Shown here in pieces: positions 17,357 to 28,936 of a DNA stretch of 64,000 nucleotides. The stretch is from Dryococelus australis (lineage: Eukaryota; Arthropoda; Insecta; Phasmatodea; Phasmatidae): contig CM057009.1 of the NCBI GenBank assembly GCA_029891345.1, positions 294,148,466 to 294,212,465 on the forward strand, in the 5' to 3' direction. The notes under the pieces were generated by a model. The model saw nothing but the letters and a program-made list of their open reading frames with translations, searched no databases and had not been told where the DNA came from. Position numbers and translations under genes: made by a program. Numbering within the stretch: position 1 is the first letter of the stretch; each line of letters begins with the position of its first letter.

Positions 17357-17790
17357 TTGGATACGCGATAGGAAAGTATTAGCAATAGTTACTTTTGGCA
17401 CCTGAATACTCCACGGGAAACAAATGGGGTCTCTTACCCTATATTCCATTTTCGGTTTGGATACGCTATTGGAAATAATTGGGTGTGGGTCGAAATTTCT
17501 CCCCCGACTCAGCTGGATATGCAATTCGAAACAATTAGGGTGCGGCACCAATTTCCCCTTTCCCGCTTTGATACGCAATGTCGTCCTTTTCGGTCCTGAA
17601 CGTTTTGTCACCTGGATACACAAATGGAAACTTTTGGTAAAAAAAAAACCAGCCTTTTCAAGGTGCGCTGAATACACAGGGGGAAACTTTGTATTTTATT
17701 TGGGCTTTTTCCGGTTGTGTGGTTGGATACATAATTGGCGGTTTTTTGTCTCGACTTTTTGTATCATTGAATATACAATACAGTGGTTTT
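17357..17790 (+). repeat. Right GGATACGC array, period about 50 bp
   Basis: Nine copies of a motif like CTGGATACGCAATTGGAAAC occur at about 17357, 17402, 17457, 17514, 17567, 17613, 17669, 17723 and 17768, spaced 45-57 bases. Copies diverge towards the right end. The array keeps a long plus-strand frame open (17424-17963), which is not considered a gene. Confidence 0.75.
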
Positions 17791-17832
17791 GGAGCGATTT
17801 AGAAATTTACAATACGGAAAAAGCACTAAATG

Positions 17833-19178
17833 TGTTAGGAATTATGTACCTGGTAGGTGCCAGACGTCACTGTGGTGGCATCACTGATGTTGTTGCGGTA
17901 GAGCTGAGTCCTTGTAACCTCGTGGTGCTGCGGGCCGATCATCCGGACCACATTCCCGCATAAATATTGCAGAAATTCACCCTATGTGTAGGCCTTGTGG
18001 TTTTCTAAACGAGAGGCTCTTCGGGCGGCCCAATCACCACTTGGTATTACAAATTAATGTGTGCATTGATGTAATCAAAACAGGACTCCCTATGCGTGGA
18101 TTTTCAGGGCCAAACCACACGCCAGTAAATGCTACTCGTACTTTGGTTAGGTTGCAGCATGTATACAAATTAATATTTACCCTTAAGTTCACATAGACAC
18201 TCGCATCAGGAAATGGTGGGTTTTAAGGCGCCCGTGCCCTGAAACACCTTTCGGCAATCGAATAAACGCACTCATAAGTTCATGCGGTTTATTACAAACT
18301 TAAACATTCTCGATAGGAGAATAACATATACAATTGCTCGCTTTGAACCTGCGGCGAAGGCTATACAGTACAAAAATCCCTAGGCTTACATTAAGGTTAC
18401 ATGTGCTGGTTAAATTATAAGCTCCACAGACGATGCAATTCCCAGGGAGGCGAGGGGGAGTATCCCGGATGGCTAAAACGAATAAAAAAAGGTTCCTGAT
18501 ACTTAACTATTGCTGAAAAAATGACCTGTGATGAAGGTTGATACCGTCTGGGCGGGAAAAGTTGCGAGCGTGGTTTCACACCTGCATCCCTCTCTGGGTG
18601 CAACTTGCTGACTGACTTCCCGTCATGGCGCGAGGGCTGACAGTGGTGGGCCCATGCGCCGCGGAAGGATCTACTTGCACACGCGGTGAAAAAATATACA
18701 GTTACATGCTATCATATTTTGAAACAATGTAAAAAAACACGTCAATAATTATTTCTACATCTTCTCTTGTGGTTGAAATTAAATGGGGTGAACATAACAT
18801 TGGTGGTGGTGGTGAGAATAAACATTTGTGAAAGAAAACACAAATACTTTAAATCAACAACATTGGGCGTAAAGGTGTCTAAACATATTGCACTTCATTT
18901 ACAGGTCACATGTCTTTATTACGTGGCTAGAAATGCACTTGTGGAAATGATACGACCCTTTTTATCGTATTACATGTGTCCATGTATTACTCCGCCTGCT
19001 CTCCCGGGCTGGAAGGTGCACATGGCGCTACACTTCCTGCACTGCCCGATCTTGCCCACTCCTGCATCCACACTACACTACACTGCTCGTCGGTGATCAG
19101 TTATCGAGAGCACATATGTACTGCGCTTGGGAGCGGCCAGCGTGACAAACGGCCTAGGTTGAGGGGCGACACACATCA
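17833..19178 (-). repeat. 3' LTR of element E
   Basis: It starts TGATGTGTGTC next to the polypurine tract and ends CCTAACA at 17833. The segment near 18480-18560 is alignable by eye with the LTR of element D (CATCAC-AGTCATTTT, then CAGGAACCTTTTTT), and the part around 18240-18270 with D's AATAAACG and GGCATTTCAGGG. E is therefore a relative of D. Confidence 0.6.
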
Positions 19179-19196
19179 AATGCCCCCCTCCTCTTT

Positions 19197-19709
19197 TTAA
19201 GGCAGTTTGTGGACCATTACCTGCAGCACTCGGGTGTCCTCGGGGTCCTCCGAAGGCATAGGTTGTAGGCTCATCCTTGCTGGGCCATACCTCCTCCTGG
19301 TGCTCTTGCCGTTCTCCCTCTTCTCACTGTTTCCTTCTCTTCTTGTGTCGTTACAATGTCCGTCATTAATGTGGCAGTTACCACACGTAAACACTAACCC
19401 GCTTGCGGTGGTCTGTTCTTTCTCGCTAAGGCATTCACGCTGGAATTTGATTTGATAGTTTTGGCACTGTAAGATGATTGCCCCTTGCCTGTCGCAAATG
19501 AGATTATCACAATAACACGACGCGTGAGATTCTGATTCTGTTTTGATTAATTGTGATTGCACTATTTCTGTTCGCGAATATTCCCGTGACACCATTGTTT
19601 CCACTGTGTGCGGTTGCTCGCAGATTGTCACGACATGGCTGTTTGTTGTCGAATTAGGTCGGTGGTCGCAATGACAACACTGCGTGCCTCGCTCCAATTT
19701 TGTCTGCAA
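19197..19709 (-). pseudogene. Gag-region protein with PHD-like zinc finger (element E)
   Basis: This 170-aa frame of the fossil element contains, within residues 65-115, a Cys series CYCDNLIC, LQCQNYQIKFQREC and FTCGNC. That is the C-x-C/C-x-C/(H or F)-x-x-C/C-x2-C pattern of a PHD or related treble-clef finger, including the aromatic residue before the last Cys pair. A basic Arg-rich stretch (KSTRRRYG) follows. PHD fingers read histone H3 tails in chromatin proteins and are uncommon in LTR-retrotransposon gag regions. Similar Cys clusters occur in A1, A2 and D. Confidence 0.5.
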
Positions 19710-20477
19710 AGTCTACTGGAAGTGCTTTGAGGCACTGCAAGCACAATGGTGTTGCTGTCGTGGTGGATGCGGTGTAGCGTGCCATGTTGACAGTTCACAG
19801 TCACGTGCATGGCACATATGACCGTTACAATCCATGTGCGCGGTGCGGTGGTCACAACATGACAGCCACGCTCAAGCACACATGCAGGCATGGGGGTCAA
19901 CAAACCAGTTCCTGCTCAGCTGACCGTTGGCGTGCGGTGCAAGCGATGAGAATGGGGAAGATGGGAAACTTCTCCCTTCGTTCTTCCCGCCTGTCCTTCT
20001 GGGTGCTGGTGGCAGAGGGAGTGGCATGGGCGCACGCTCCCTCTCCTTCCTTTGTCCTGCATCCTGCCTGGTAACGTGAGCCCTGGTTTCATACTCTGTA
20101 CAAAGATGGCTGTCTTTCTCGCCCTTCTTCTACTCTTTCCCCATAATGGTGATTAACCAGCATTTGCATGTCCTTTTTCCCACAGAGTAAATGGTCCCTT
20201 TTCTGGCATCTCCCAAGCATCTTGAAGGCGTCATGGCGCTGCTGATGTTCTTCTTTGCTTCCTTTCATTGCGCGTAGGTTGTTAAATAAGGTTAGGATGG
20301 CATAGATGGACAACTTGAGGAGGGAAAAAATTTTTGAAAGGTTGGCCGAAAATTCATACATGGATTTTGGCGGGAAATTTTTGTCACACGGAAGGGCTAC
20401 AATTGACATGGGTTGACTGGACAATATGGGGTTGATTGGGATTTACAAAGGCGGTGAACATAATTAGGAAAAAATTG

Positions 20478-21893
20478 TGTTAGGAATTGTATACCCGCTA
20501 GGCACCAGAAATAATACCCGCCCTCAATTACAAGTATTTTATTAGTGTATTTTCTAAGGTTTTGTGTATGTTCCGATGAGTATAGTAAACATAAAGTGTG
20601 CGACTAGTCTGAAAAAGTCACAGTGCAGTATGCAGAGCATCCACTTCGGTGAGCTTTTGTTTGCAATGTAAGTTATATCGGGCATGTAGCTGGCCCAAAC
20701 AGGCCATTGCACAATACACATTAGGATAACTTCCACAATGTCTTCTAAAGAGGAGCTTCGCCCCAGGATTGCCCTCTGGCCGTCGTCTGAACAACCCTTA
20801 TGTAAGAGTATACTCTACTGTCAACACATGGCATTGTTCAGCAATGCCTGGCTCCCCAGGTAAAACTATCCTTAATTACCAAATTTCAACTTTCCAAATT
20901 TTAACCGCTCATCAAATTCTTCCGCTACCCACTGAGGCGCCATGGTGCAACGACAAAATGGCGCTCGACTTAGTTGCCTAATCCTGGAAACACGCTAAAA
21001 TTCCAAATTATACTTTCCATTATTTTCAAAATTTTCCTACCAGAAATTATTCTTGTGAATACCCACAATGAGGGAAGTGTAGCAGAACAACAGCAGTGCC
21101 ACAACGCCTTGGGGGACACCAATGGCAGCATCGAGTGGTCAACAGAGGGAAAAGCATGTGAAAAACAACAGGGCAGTCGCCATTGCTTCGGCAAAGGCGA
21201 AGAGGAGCAGCGAGGCGGCCATCTTGTGGCGACACCCCTTCGCCGGGCAGCAGGGCAAAGGACCAGGGAGAGCGCATCTGTGCTACCCCTCCCCTGCCTG
21301 CCATCGCACCCCACCACCGTGTGCGAAGGAGGAAGAGGAGAAATGACCAAGGAGAAACGAAAGGAGTTCCTTCTTGCCATGCTGCCCTCTTGCGCATGCT
21401 GTCAGTCAGATGAACGCCCACTGGTTGTTGACCCTTTGTGCCACGCTGCACCAAGCAGAGACAGCCATGATGCACCATTATCCACGCCATGCTGCACTAC
21501 CCTGACCTGCCGCACTGTGCACGTGGCTGTGTTTACAATCATGGCTGCAACGCATCCACAAGTATAATGGTACTCACGTGCATGCAGTGTTTAAGGCTGC
21601 GACTCAGCAAATTAGTGGACAAGTACGAAGTGGGTACCCTAGTACTATCAGTGCGGCCACAAGTCCAGCCCACCACTCAACCACATCGCATGCAACCGCA
21701 CCAGAATCAACTGGAGGGATGTTCTCCTCGAGGAAACGCCTCGCGAATTTTCGAAAGACCGAACAACAAGCAAAATTCCAAATTACAGCCATTCAAACTG
21801 GTTCCTGAATTTACTGTGCATGGGACAGGGAAATTCACTGTTAATATGTGGACAGTGCCAAACCATTTTTCACTGCGAATGTTTGGGCGAAAT
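20478..21893 (+). mobile_element. LTR-element fragment (leader/gag start, plus strand)
   Basis: Between E and A1 lies sequence in which 21000-21420 matches, in plus sense, the leader and first gag codons of element D. Shared segments include the purine-rich GAGAAACGAAAGGAGTTCCTTC-type string (near 21353) and the following CTTGCCATG. It has no clear LTR ends and no pol. The 20479-20870 part is unclassified, with an LTR-like terminus (TGTTAGGAATT). Confidence 0.4.
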
Positions 21894-23159
21894 TGATGTG
21901 AGCACCTGGCATGTGCTGGCATCTCCTGTACCATAGACCATTCGCCCAGCTATGCACCGAGGCAAATACAATAAGGGAACACCACGTAAGTTATGCATTT
22001 GCTGTTGTGCGCCCAAGTACATGGTGCGACAAGTGCAAAGTGCAGGTTAGGGCAACGAGTGCAAGGTGCAAGGGCGTGCAGCACCATGCACGTCAGACCA
22101 GATGAAAATAATGCCAAATAAAAAGGGCATGGAACATTCCCAACAACAGAATATGTGGAAACTTACGCCCAATAAAGCAAGTTTTACTATGTTTGTATTT
22201 TCATCACATTTGTTTTCACCGTTCACGTCATTCATTGCAAGTGTTATGTGTTTTATTTTATAGCTGGAAATGCCTCTTTAAATTATTGTATTTTACATTG
22301 AACAGGTAAGCCTTAATTGATGCAAGCAAGAGTGTTATGTTGCGTATGGTAACAAGTAGTTCCCACTAGGTGGGCTAAAGCCTATCCGGGCGGTCAAGGC
22401 ATCAAGCTGGACAAAGCAGTAGCATCTGAGACTCGCGAGAGCAAGGCTGTGTCGTGCGCATCTGGCAGCATTCAACTTTGCAACCAACCATATTCACTTC
22501 AATATAGTTTATTTATATTGAAACTGTTTTTATTAGCCGCTGGAATACTGCATGCTTCCCCTGTGGTTTTGCAAAGCCCAGGGGGACTTAAAACTACTGT
22601 AAACATTGTGGAACTGTAAGTCGTTTTGTCTGTATAGCGCTACTGGCGGACAGAGCCCAGTTCATTGTATATGTTTTCTCAGACGGAGAAGGTAATAACG
22701 GCACTGAGATACGTGTGGAACATTAATTCAACGTATTCTTATTTGTCTAACTACATTGTTATTAAGGGCATGGGCCATCAGATTGCCCTTCTTTAGTATG
22801 CAAGTGTTCAGTATTATAAATATGCCTTCTCGTTAATATTGCAAGTTAATAGTGTTTTGGGGTGTGGTCAGCCAATAGTCAACCCTGTAGTACCAGTTAA
22901 ATATTGTGTAATGTGGCGTGGCACCCGCCGAGAGATTTACCGAAGGAAAATTCAGTACAAATAATATTCTTAAATTATCTATATTAGGAAAGCAGAGAAT
23001 CAGTGTGGAGATTTTTACACCATGGGTGAACGGCCCGCAGCCAAGAGAACAGAAGAGTCAGCTCTACCAACATTGACACTGCTAGGACAGTGTCTGGTGA
23101 CCTGGGTAACTTCATCGGTGTCTTAATCTCAGCCTTGCCACCAGCCAAATTTCCCTTCA
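21894..23159 (+). repeat. 5' LTR of A1
   Basis: About 1.27 kb, beginning TGATGTGAGC and ending CCCTTCA. It aligns along its length with 50091-51371, including shared blocks such as GTGCAAAGTGCAGGTTAGGGC, CTGAGACTCG and CACCATGGGTGAACGGCCCG. It contains an AATAAA-like signal and CAGGTAAG at 22303-22310. Confidence 0.85.
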
Positions 23160-23460
23160 CCTCCTCATGGTCCCACCACATGGCGTCAAATTGTCGCCCT
23201 TCTGTGTGGCGCAAAAGTCCACCACGCTGATTCCAGGAATTTTATCCCCCCAAAATGTGTTTTTGCCAAGTTCGTCCTTGTATAGCCTTGTTCTAACACT
23301 TGGATAATCGTAACGGGAGCAATAGTGAAGGAAGGAACCAACCACAGCATCATGATGCCTTCCAGGTGCCTAGGAAGGCCAGAAAGACCGTCATGTGGGT
23401 TATGAGGAAAGCATGTGAAGTACAGAAAATGGCAGTCATTGCTGCAGAGTCACTGAGCAT

Positions 23461-25250
23461 GTGCTGAAGAGAGATAAAGGGGAGCATGTGACATCACACC
23501 ACCCACCATCCACTCCACACAGGCAAGCTGGAAGTATCGAACGGGCGAACTCGCTCCACCCATCAGAATGCACAAGAGGGACAGCTGTGAGAGGGGAAGC
23601 TACTTCCCCTTATCTGCTGTGTCGCGCTCTGGGACTGCGCACCATGGAATTGTGTTTACAAACATGTCGGGCCAGACCGAATGTAGTGCCCCGGCACTGC
23701 TGTCTCTGGAATACTTGTGTCTGTTACCGCAAGACACAAGAGCAAAATACGATATTGGCACATCAAACTGCCAGTGCACCAGCAATACCCGACCAACCAG
23801 TCGCGCCGCGAACAACCACAGAACCAGCAAGGACAGTATAACAGTGCAGTCACCACCACAGATGGACTTAATAGTCGAGATGTAAAACAGTTTGGTAATT
23901 CAAAATTTAACAGTGCAAACAGTGTCGAATTACCGCACACCGAATTGGTGCTGCAACCTACTGTGAACTGGTTTAGGCACGACCATGCTCAGGTGACAAC
24001 AATGTCAAGAGAAGTACCATCGTGAATGCATTTGAAAAGCAGAGAGGATTACAGTGTTTGATTTCGAGTTTACACTTCAACATTGCCATGCGAGTAGCAG
24101 TGTGCCGAAAGAAAAAAAAATAGTCACAGATTACTTGATGGGCGAAATGACAGTATGCAAGGAGGAAAATTGCAAGGTCGAGGAGCCTGCTAAGTAAGAG
24201 AGACAAGGAGAGTGGAATGGTATTATGGGCCATGACATCACAGCCACGGTCAACAAAGCCCAGCTTCCGCCGCATGTCGCTAGTGAGCACATGGCAAGTG
24301 CCTTGCAAGCACCACCCACACAATCTGCACCCCCACCCAGCACGGCCACTCCTGTCACATTTACGCCTCAGGAACCCTACTATATGTAATTTCCACTCTT
24401 TCAAACACCTGCATTCCTGCCTATGCTACCACCAATACCAATGTCTTATCTGTGTGTACCACTTGCACCCATGTACATGCTGAGTGGTGTAGAAATAAAC
24501 TCTATTAGCGAGCTGCAACGAGAGAGCAGAAGGCAGGAGGAATCAATCGCACTTCCAACTCCGCAAAAACTGCCAAGACCAACCGCAACTAAGACCTCCA
24601 CCAGGTTCCAAACACTGCCCACATTTACAGACGCAGCGACGGAAGAACCAGTAGCCTTCATCAAAGAATACATGGCAAGGTAAACCCAATATGGTGTTTG
24701 GGAGTAAGAGTGGGTGGATTTCGTCGGAGAGCAACTGTACAGGGATGCTCGCACTTGGTTGCAATCCTTCAAACACTACGGAGTGCAATGACAATAATTC
24801 CAGCAAGCCTTTCAAATCAGGTTCAGGGGTGTTGTGATCACACTATGCATCAAAACACAGCTCACAATGGAAGAGCAGGCAACACATGAATCACTGACTG
24901 CATTCATCACACGGATAGTGCAGGTGGTTCACCGGTTTTATCCAGAACTGCCAGAATGGGGAATTCTAGAGATCGTGGACGAGACTGCCAGGCCAGAATA
25001 CCGTGCAGCACTTATTCCCCTGTTGAACGGAACTCTGAAATATGTGATGCAAGCTGCAGCCATGTTGGAAAGGACGCCAGAACAACTGCACTGCGAAAGA
25101 GGTGCCGCACGATGGCGAGACGAGCAGCCACGCAACCATGAAAAGTCGTGAGTGGTGAAGTGCTACAGGACAGTGAGAAACCATTCGGACAATACCGGAC
25201 AAAAATTCAAAACACACAGCAACTGTTCAGAGAGCGAGTGAAAAGTGACA
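23461..25250 (+). pseudogene. A1 leader and gag region (fossil)
   Basis: The first part (23461-24030) matches the A2 leader and contains a Gln/Asn/Pro-rich segment and a Cys cluster related to the PHD-like finger (about 23985-24035). The second part (24430-25150) contains gag-capsid-like sequence: FQTLPTFTDAATEEPVAFIKEY, then a helical stretch (THESLTAFITRIVQVVHRFYPEL) and LIPLLNGTLKYVMQAAAML. It pairs well with the A2 gag and with fragment F. It is broken in several places. No zinc knuckle of CCHC type was seen. Confidence 0.65.
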
Positions 25251-25455
25251 AGTTCCAGCCATGGGAACAGCATTCCGGGAAAAGTGTGGGAACCACAGGT
25301 GCAAATGTATAAAGGGATGAGAGAAAACCACCCTCATGGCCGTGCTGGTATTGCCATGGAAGGCAATTCCACTGGTATACACAGTGCACCAATAATCCCC
25401 ACTTGAACCAGGTAGAGCAAGAAACCAGCCAGCTGCAGGGAAACTGGTACCGGTT

Positions 25456-25917
25456 GTGATGGGGGCTGGACGCTCCGGCCACCCTGCTCTCCCCCCACAA
25501 TGTAAACAATGGGAACCCACGCCACAACAACTACTAGTAAACCAGGTTAGTAGCGCATCGGCGAAATTTATTCGCATCTGGGTAACTGTCAACAACTGTT
25601 TGTGTCATGCGTTGATCGATGCAGTTGCCTCGCCCAACTTTTTGCAACCCTGTTTTGTAAAAGATTCTGACATTGTGCCTATGAGCCAGGTTGTCAGGTT
25701 AGCCACGAATCAACATAGCAGTAAAGCAGTAGGAGAAGCAGTAGTGACTGTACATGTGAGGGATATAGAGACGACAACAACTGTCATTAACCCAGATATT
25801 TGTGAAGACACAATATTGGGTATTCCCTGGTTAATTGAACAGAAAACTTTTGTTGAATCTGCCGCTCAACGCATACATTTCAGTGCAAAAGAGCGACACA
25901 CATTTTATAACAGGTAG
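25456..25917 (+). pseudogene. A1 protease region (fossil)
   Basis: A retropepsin-like domain. A beta-rich segment (KFIRIWVTVNNCLCHALIDAV) covers the usual active-site region, followed by an LGIPWL motif (the flap/C-terminal I-L-G-hydrophobic signature of retropepsins). It aligns throughout with the A2 protease at 56583-55966. It lies between gag and RT as expected for Gypsy elements. Confidence 0.7.
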
Positions 25918-26039
25918 ATAGAACACTTGCAATTGCTATCACTGAAATTGATAATGATATTCCACCACACCAGGCAACTTTAAAATGCCTGCTAGACGAG
26001 ATAGGGAAGTTCTCGCCCAGCATGACGCCCTGCATCGCA

Positions 26040-27430
26040 CTACAGTGGCCGAGCACGAAATACCACTAGAGAAAGAGGGACCTATCCTAACTCCGCCTCG
26101 GAGCAACTACCCACATCAGGCAAAAATAATCAGACAAGTGTAGGAGATGCTTAATGATGGTGTGACTGAGTTTACGAATAGCACCTACAATTCAACTATC
26201 ACATTAGCACCTAACAAAGACAATTCATGGAGATTCTGTGTAGACTTCCGACTGCTTAAACAGGTGACATGCAGTTCATTACCCCAATATACATTAATGT
26301 AAGGGATGTACTCAGCTGGCTCAGACAAGCCAAAGTGTTCACGTCGCTAGATCTAAAAAGCGGTTTCTGGCAGGTATCCATCAAAGTTGCGGACCATTAG
26401 AAGACAGCCTTCACTATGCTGGATGGGAATCAATACCAGTTCTGTGTGCTGCCCTTCGGGTTGAAGTGTGCGCCCGCTACATTTCAGGCAATGATAGTCC
26501 GTGTCCTGGATGGCCTCATTGGAAATTTTACACTGGCCTATTTGGATGATTCTATTGTATGGTCTAATAGCTGGTAAGAACAAGTAGACCATTTGTTCAC
26601 TTGTTTTGGAGTATTTAGTATTAAATTGACCTACCGGTGTGCAAGACAAGTGTCCCCTGGGAAAAGTTATGCTTGATTTCCTAGGGCATGTGGTGAGCGA
26701 GGAAGGGAACAAGCCATATCCGCAATAACTCATGTTAATAACGGACTATCTGCCCTGTGCATTAGAAAACAGTTACAGAAATATTTTGGACCAGCAAACT
26801 GGTTGCGAGAGCCCATGGAGGGATTCGCAATAATAACAGCACCTCTGACCAAACTGCTGTCACCACAGCACTGGTTCCAATGGACCAGTGAAGCGGAAGA
26901 CACATTCCGGGAAATCAAAGACAAATTTCAGTTGTGCCCGACATTCGCCAGATATGATGCCATTAAACACTTGTATTTACAGACCGATGCTAGTCAGGAG
27001 GTGATAGGAGTGGTGTTGTAACAGTACGATGATAAGGGAAACAGACAAATAATCAATTTCGCTAGTGCTAAGCTCGGCATTACTGAACGCAGTTATGATG
27101 TGAATGAGTGTTAATGCCTAGCAGTCGTATGGGCTGTTAAGAAGTACCGTGGATATTTAGAATACTAGAGGTTCGCGCTTCGTGCGGACAACAGATGTCT
27201 GGTATGGCTCCATTCTATGCATGAGGCGCACAGCAAACTAGCATGGTGGACCTTAATATTGCAGGTGTATGATTTTATTGTACAGCACATTCTGGGAAAT
27301 AATACCCAGCTGGCCGATACACTTTACAGAATGCCCAGTGTACATGTTGTTGTAAGGGATGAAATTGAATGGGATGACCTTCTTCCCCTGGTCATGCAAG
27401 AAACAGTACAGGGAATCAGAATTGCAATAT
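26040..27430 (+). pseudogene. A1 reverse transcriptase and RNase H (fossil)
   Basis: In order: the RT entry segment (about 26140-26260), the segment with LDLKSGFWQV-like sequence (about 26350), the YLDD active-site box (about 26540), the connection with FLGHVVSEEGN (26680-26710), and an RNase H domain from about 26940 with LYLQTDASQE, ending near 27350. The order gag-protease-RT-RNase H is that of Ty3/Gypsy. The sequence stops matching A2 at about 27430, where element B begins. Multiple breaks are present. Confidence 0.8.
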
Positions 27431-28600
27431 TTTGATTAATGTGAGCATAACCAACCAACGTGCCAACCGGCCAGCGAATTTATTGGGCGCAGCAAAGCAG
27501 CTCAAGGCTTTGTTGTTGGTGTGTAGTTCAAAGGCAGCACTTTCTAAATAATCTTTCAATTTTTCCATACAAAAAATGGCCACTAATACTTCCACCTCGT
27601 ACGAAGAAAAATTCTGCTCCGAAGGAGTCAGAAGCCTGCGAGCGTACGATATAGGAACCAGATGACCATTCTTCCACTGGCACAACACCGCACCTACTGC
27701 CTTTGAACTTGTATCAACCTACAAGACGAAAGGGTTATCAAACTGCAGCAACTGAAGCACCGGAAGAGTAACTAGTTTCTCCTTAAGACAGCGAAAATCT
27801 CTATCCTGTTCCTCCCCCCACAGGAACACCTCCCCGTTCCTCTTCAAGGTGTTGAGAGGCTCTGCTATGTTAGCAAAGTTGGCAATGAACTTGGCGTAAA
27901 ATCCAACCATACCTAAAAATCTGCTCACTCCCCTCAAATTTTTAGGGACAGGAAAACTCACAACAGGGCGGATCTTTTCCGGATCCATAAGTAACTGGCC
28001 CTCTGTGATCACAGAACCTAAGTACTTCACATAGGTTTTGGCCAAAGTCACCTTTTCTGGGTTAATATTCAACACTGCTTCTCTTAATGCAAAAAAAAAG
28101 AAGACGAAGATCTTCTATACACTCATCAAAAGTTTCGCTGTATACACAAACATCATCGATATATGTGAACAAGAACTCATAATGATACTTTCCCAATACA
28201 GAAAAATAACTCTAGACATGGCTTGAGACACACAGTTCACGCCCATGGGCAACTGCAACCACTGATACAAAAGCTAAAATACCTCTTGAATCGGGTGCAG
28301 ATCGCATTGGAGGAATGCCGAATTCAAGCCAAATACTGAAAAATATTTAACTTGGCACACATATTGAAAAACTGACTCAATTGAGGGTAGGGGGTAGGGG
28401 TCCACAGAGAATTTTTTATTGATCGTACGGTAAATGCAGATAACCCAATATTCTCCTGGGGTCTTCTTCGGTAAGGGGAAGGCAGGGCTGGAGTAATTAC
28501 TCACAGATGGCTCAACTACCTTTTCCTCTTGCAAATCCTGGATGATTTTACAAAAAACTTTAAGTTTGGAAGGGGCCACCCAATATGGCACTGAAGACAC
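27416..28600 (-). pseudogene. B reverse transcriptase and RNase H (fossil)
   Basis: The RT entry segment (28600-28274) has the family pattern PLPKKTPGEYW, DPYPLPSIESVF and FGLNSAFLQ. The thumb and connection segment (28075-27719) has KYLGSVITEG, VSRFLGMVGFYAKFI and PLNTL. The RNase H segment (27688-27436) has SYARRLLTPSEQNFSSYEVE and NKALS. All are standard Gypsy signatures. It differs clearly from the A-family polymerase, so it is a separate lineage. Confidence 0.8.
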
Positions 28601-28936
28601 AGGTTCAGTGTCTTTAAGCTTTAATTTAATGGGATTTTGGCTGTAATGCCCCTACTTACAAGTAATTACACCCGAAAACACCCTCTGTAATTGATTTAAC
28701 TGTTCACTCTTTTAAAACTCACTGCCTTGCTCTATATTGGTCTGGGTACAAATGGTATGGAAGTCAAATGATTTTGAGCTAATCTGTACTGGCTATGACT
28801 TGCAAAAGGAAAAAAAACTAATTCCTGCTGTGCCACGTTATTACTTGCTTGAGTACGGCCAAAGAAATCAACTCCAGCAATAATTCATGGTTTAACCATG
28901 GAAATATTCTGAACTGAAATTTTCATGTGAAGTGGT

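Larger units (their letters stand above)
14660..17790 (+). mobile_element. Merlin-type DNA transposon remnant with flanking motif arrays
   Basis: A transposase gene of the IS1016/ISXO2 (Merlin) superfamily lies between two arrays of the same short motif in opposite orientation. GCGTATCC occurs at three sites in 14707-14773, with a weaker fourth near 14668. GGATACGC and close variants occur at nine sites between 17357 and 17790. The pairs TTGGATACGCGATA and TTTGGATACGCTA match across the two ends, suggesting subterminal inverted repeats. The right array may have grown after insertion. The exact termini and target duplication were not found, so the boundaries are approximate. Confidence 0.55.
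17833..20478 (-). mobile_element. LTR element E (Gypsy-related, deleted, minus strand)
   Basis: On the minus strand a 3' LTR (19178-17833) is preceded by a polypurine tract (AGAGGAGGGGGGCATT). The interior is only about 1.3 kb long and holds a gag-leader region (20424-20089) similar to those of A1 and A2, plus a PHD-like zinc-finger frame. No protease, RT or integrase is present, so this is a non-autonomous derivative. A matching LTR terminus (minus sense, ending CCTAACA) occurs at 20478. Only the terminal 30 bases of a 5' LTR resemble the 3' LTR, so that LTR is decayed or replaced. Broken and old. Confidence 0.6.

Noticed and set aside
17424-17963. 179-residue plus-strand open frame
   Set aside because: It spans the GGATACGC array and then runs into the LTR of element E. 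It stays open because of the repeat, and its composition follows the repeat unit.
20970-21567. Long overlapping frames on both strands
   Set aside because: They lie in the GC-rich leader of an LTR-element fragment. The several frames contradict each other, and similar leaders in D and A keep none of them.
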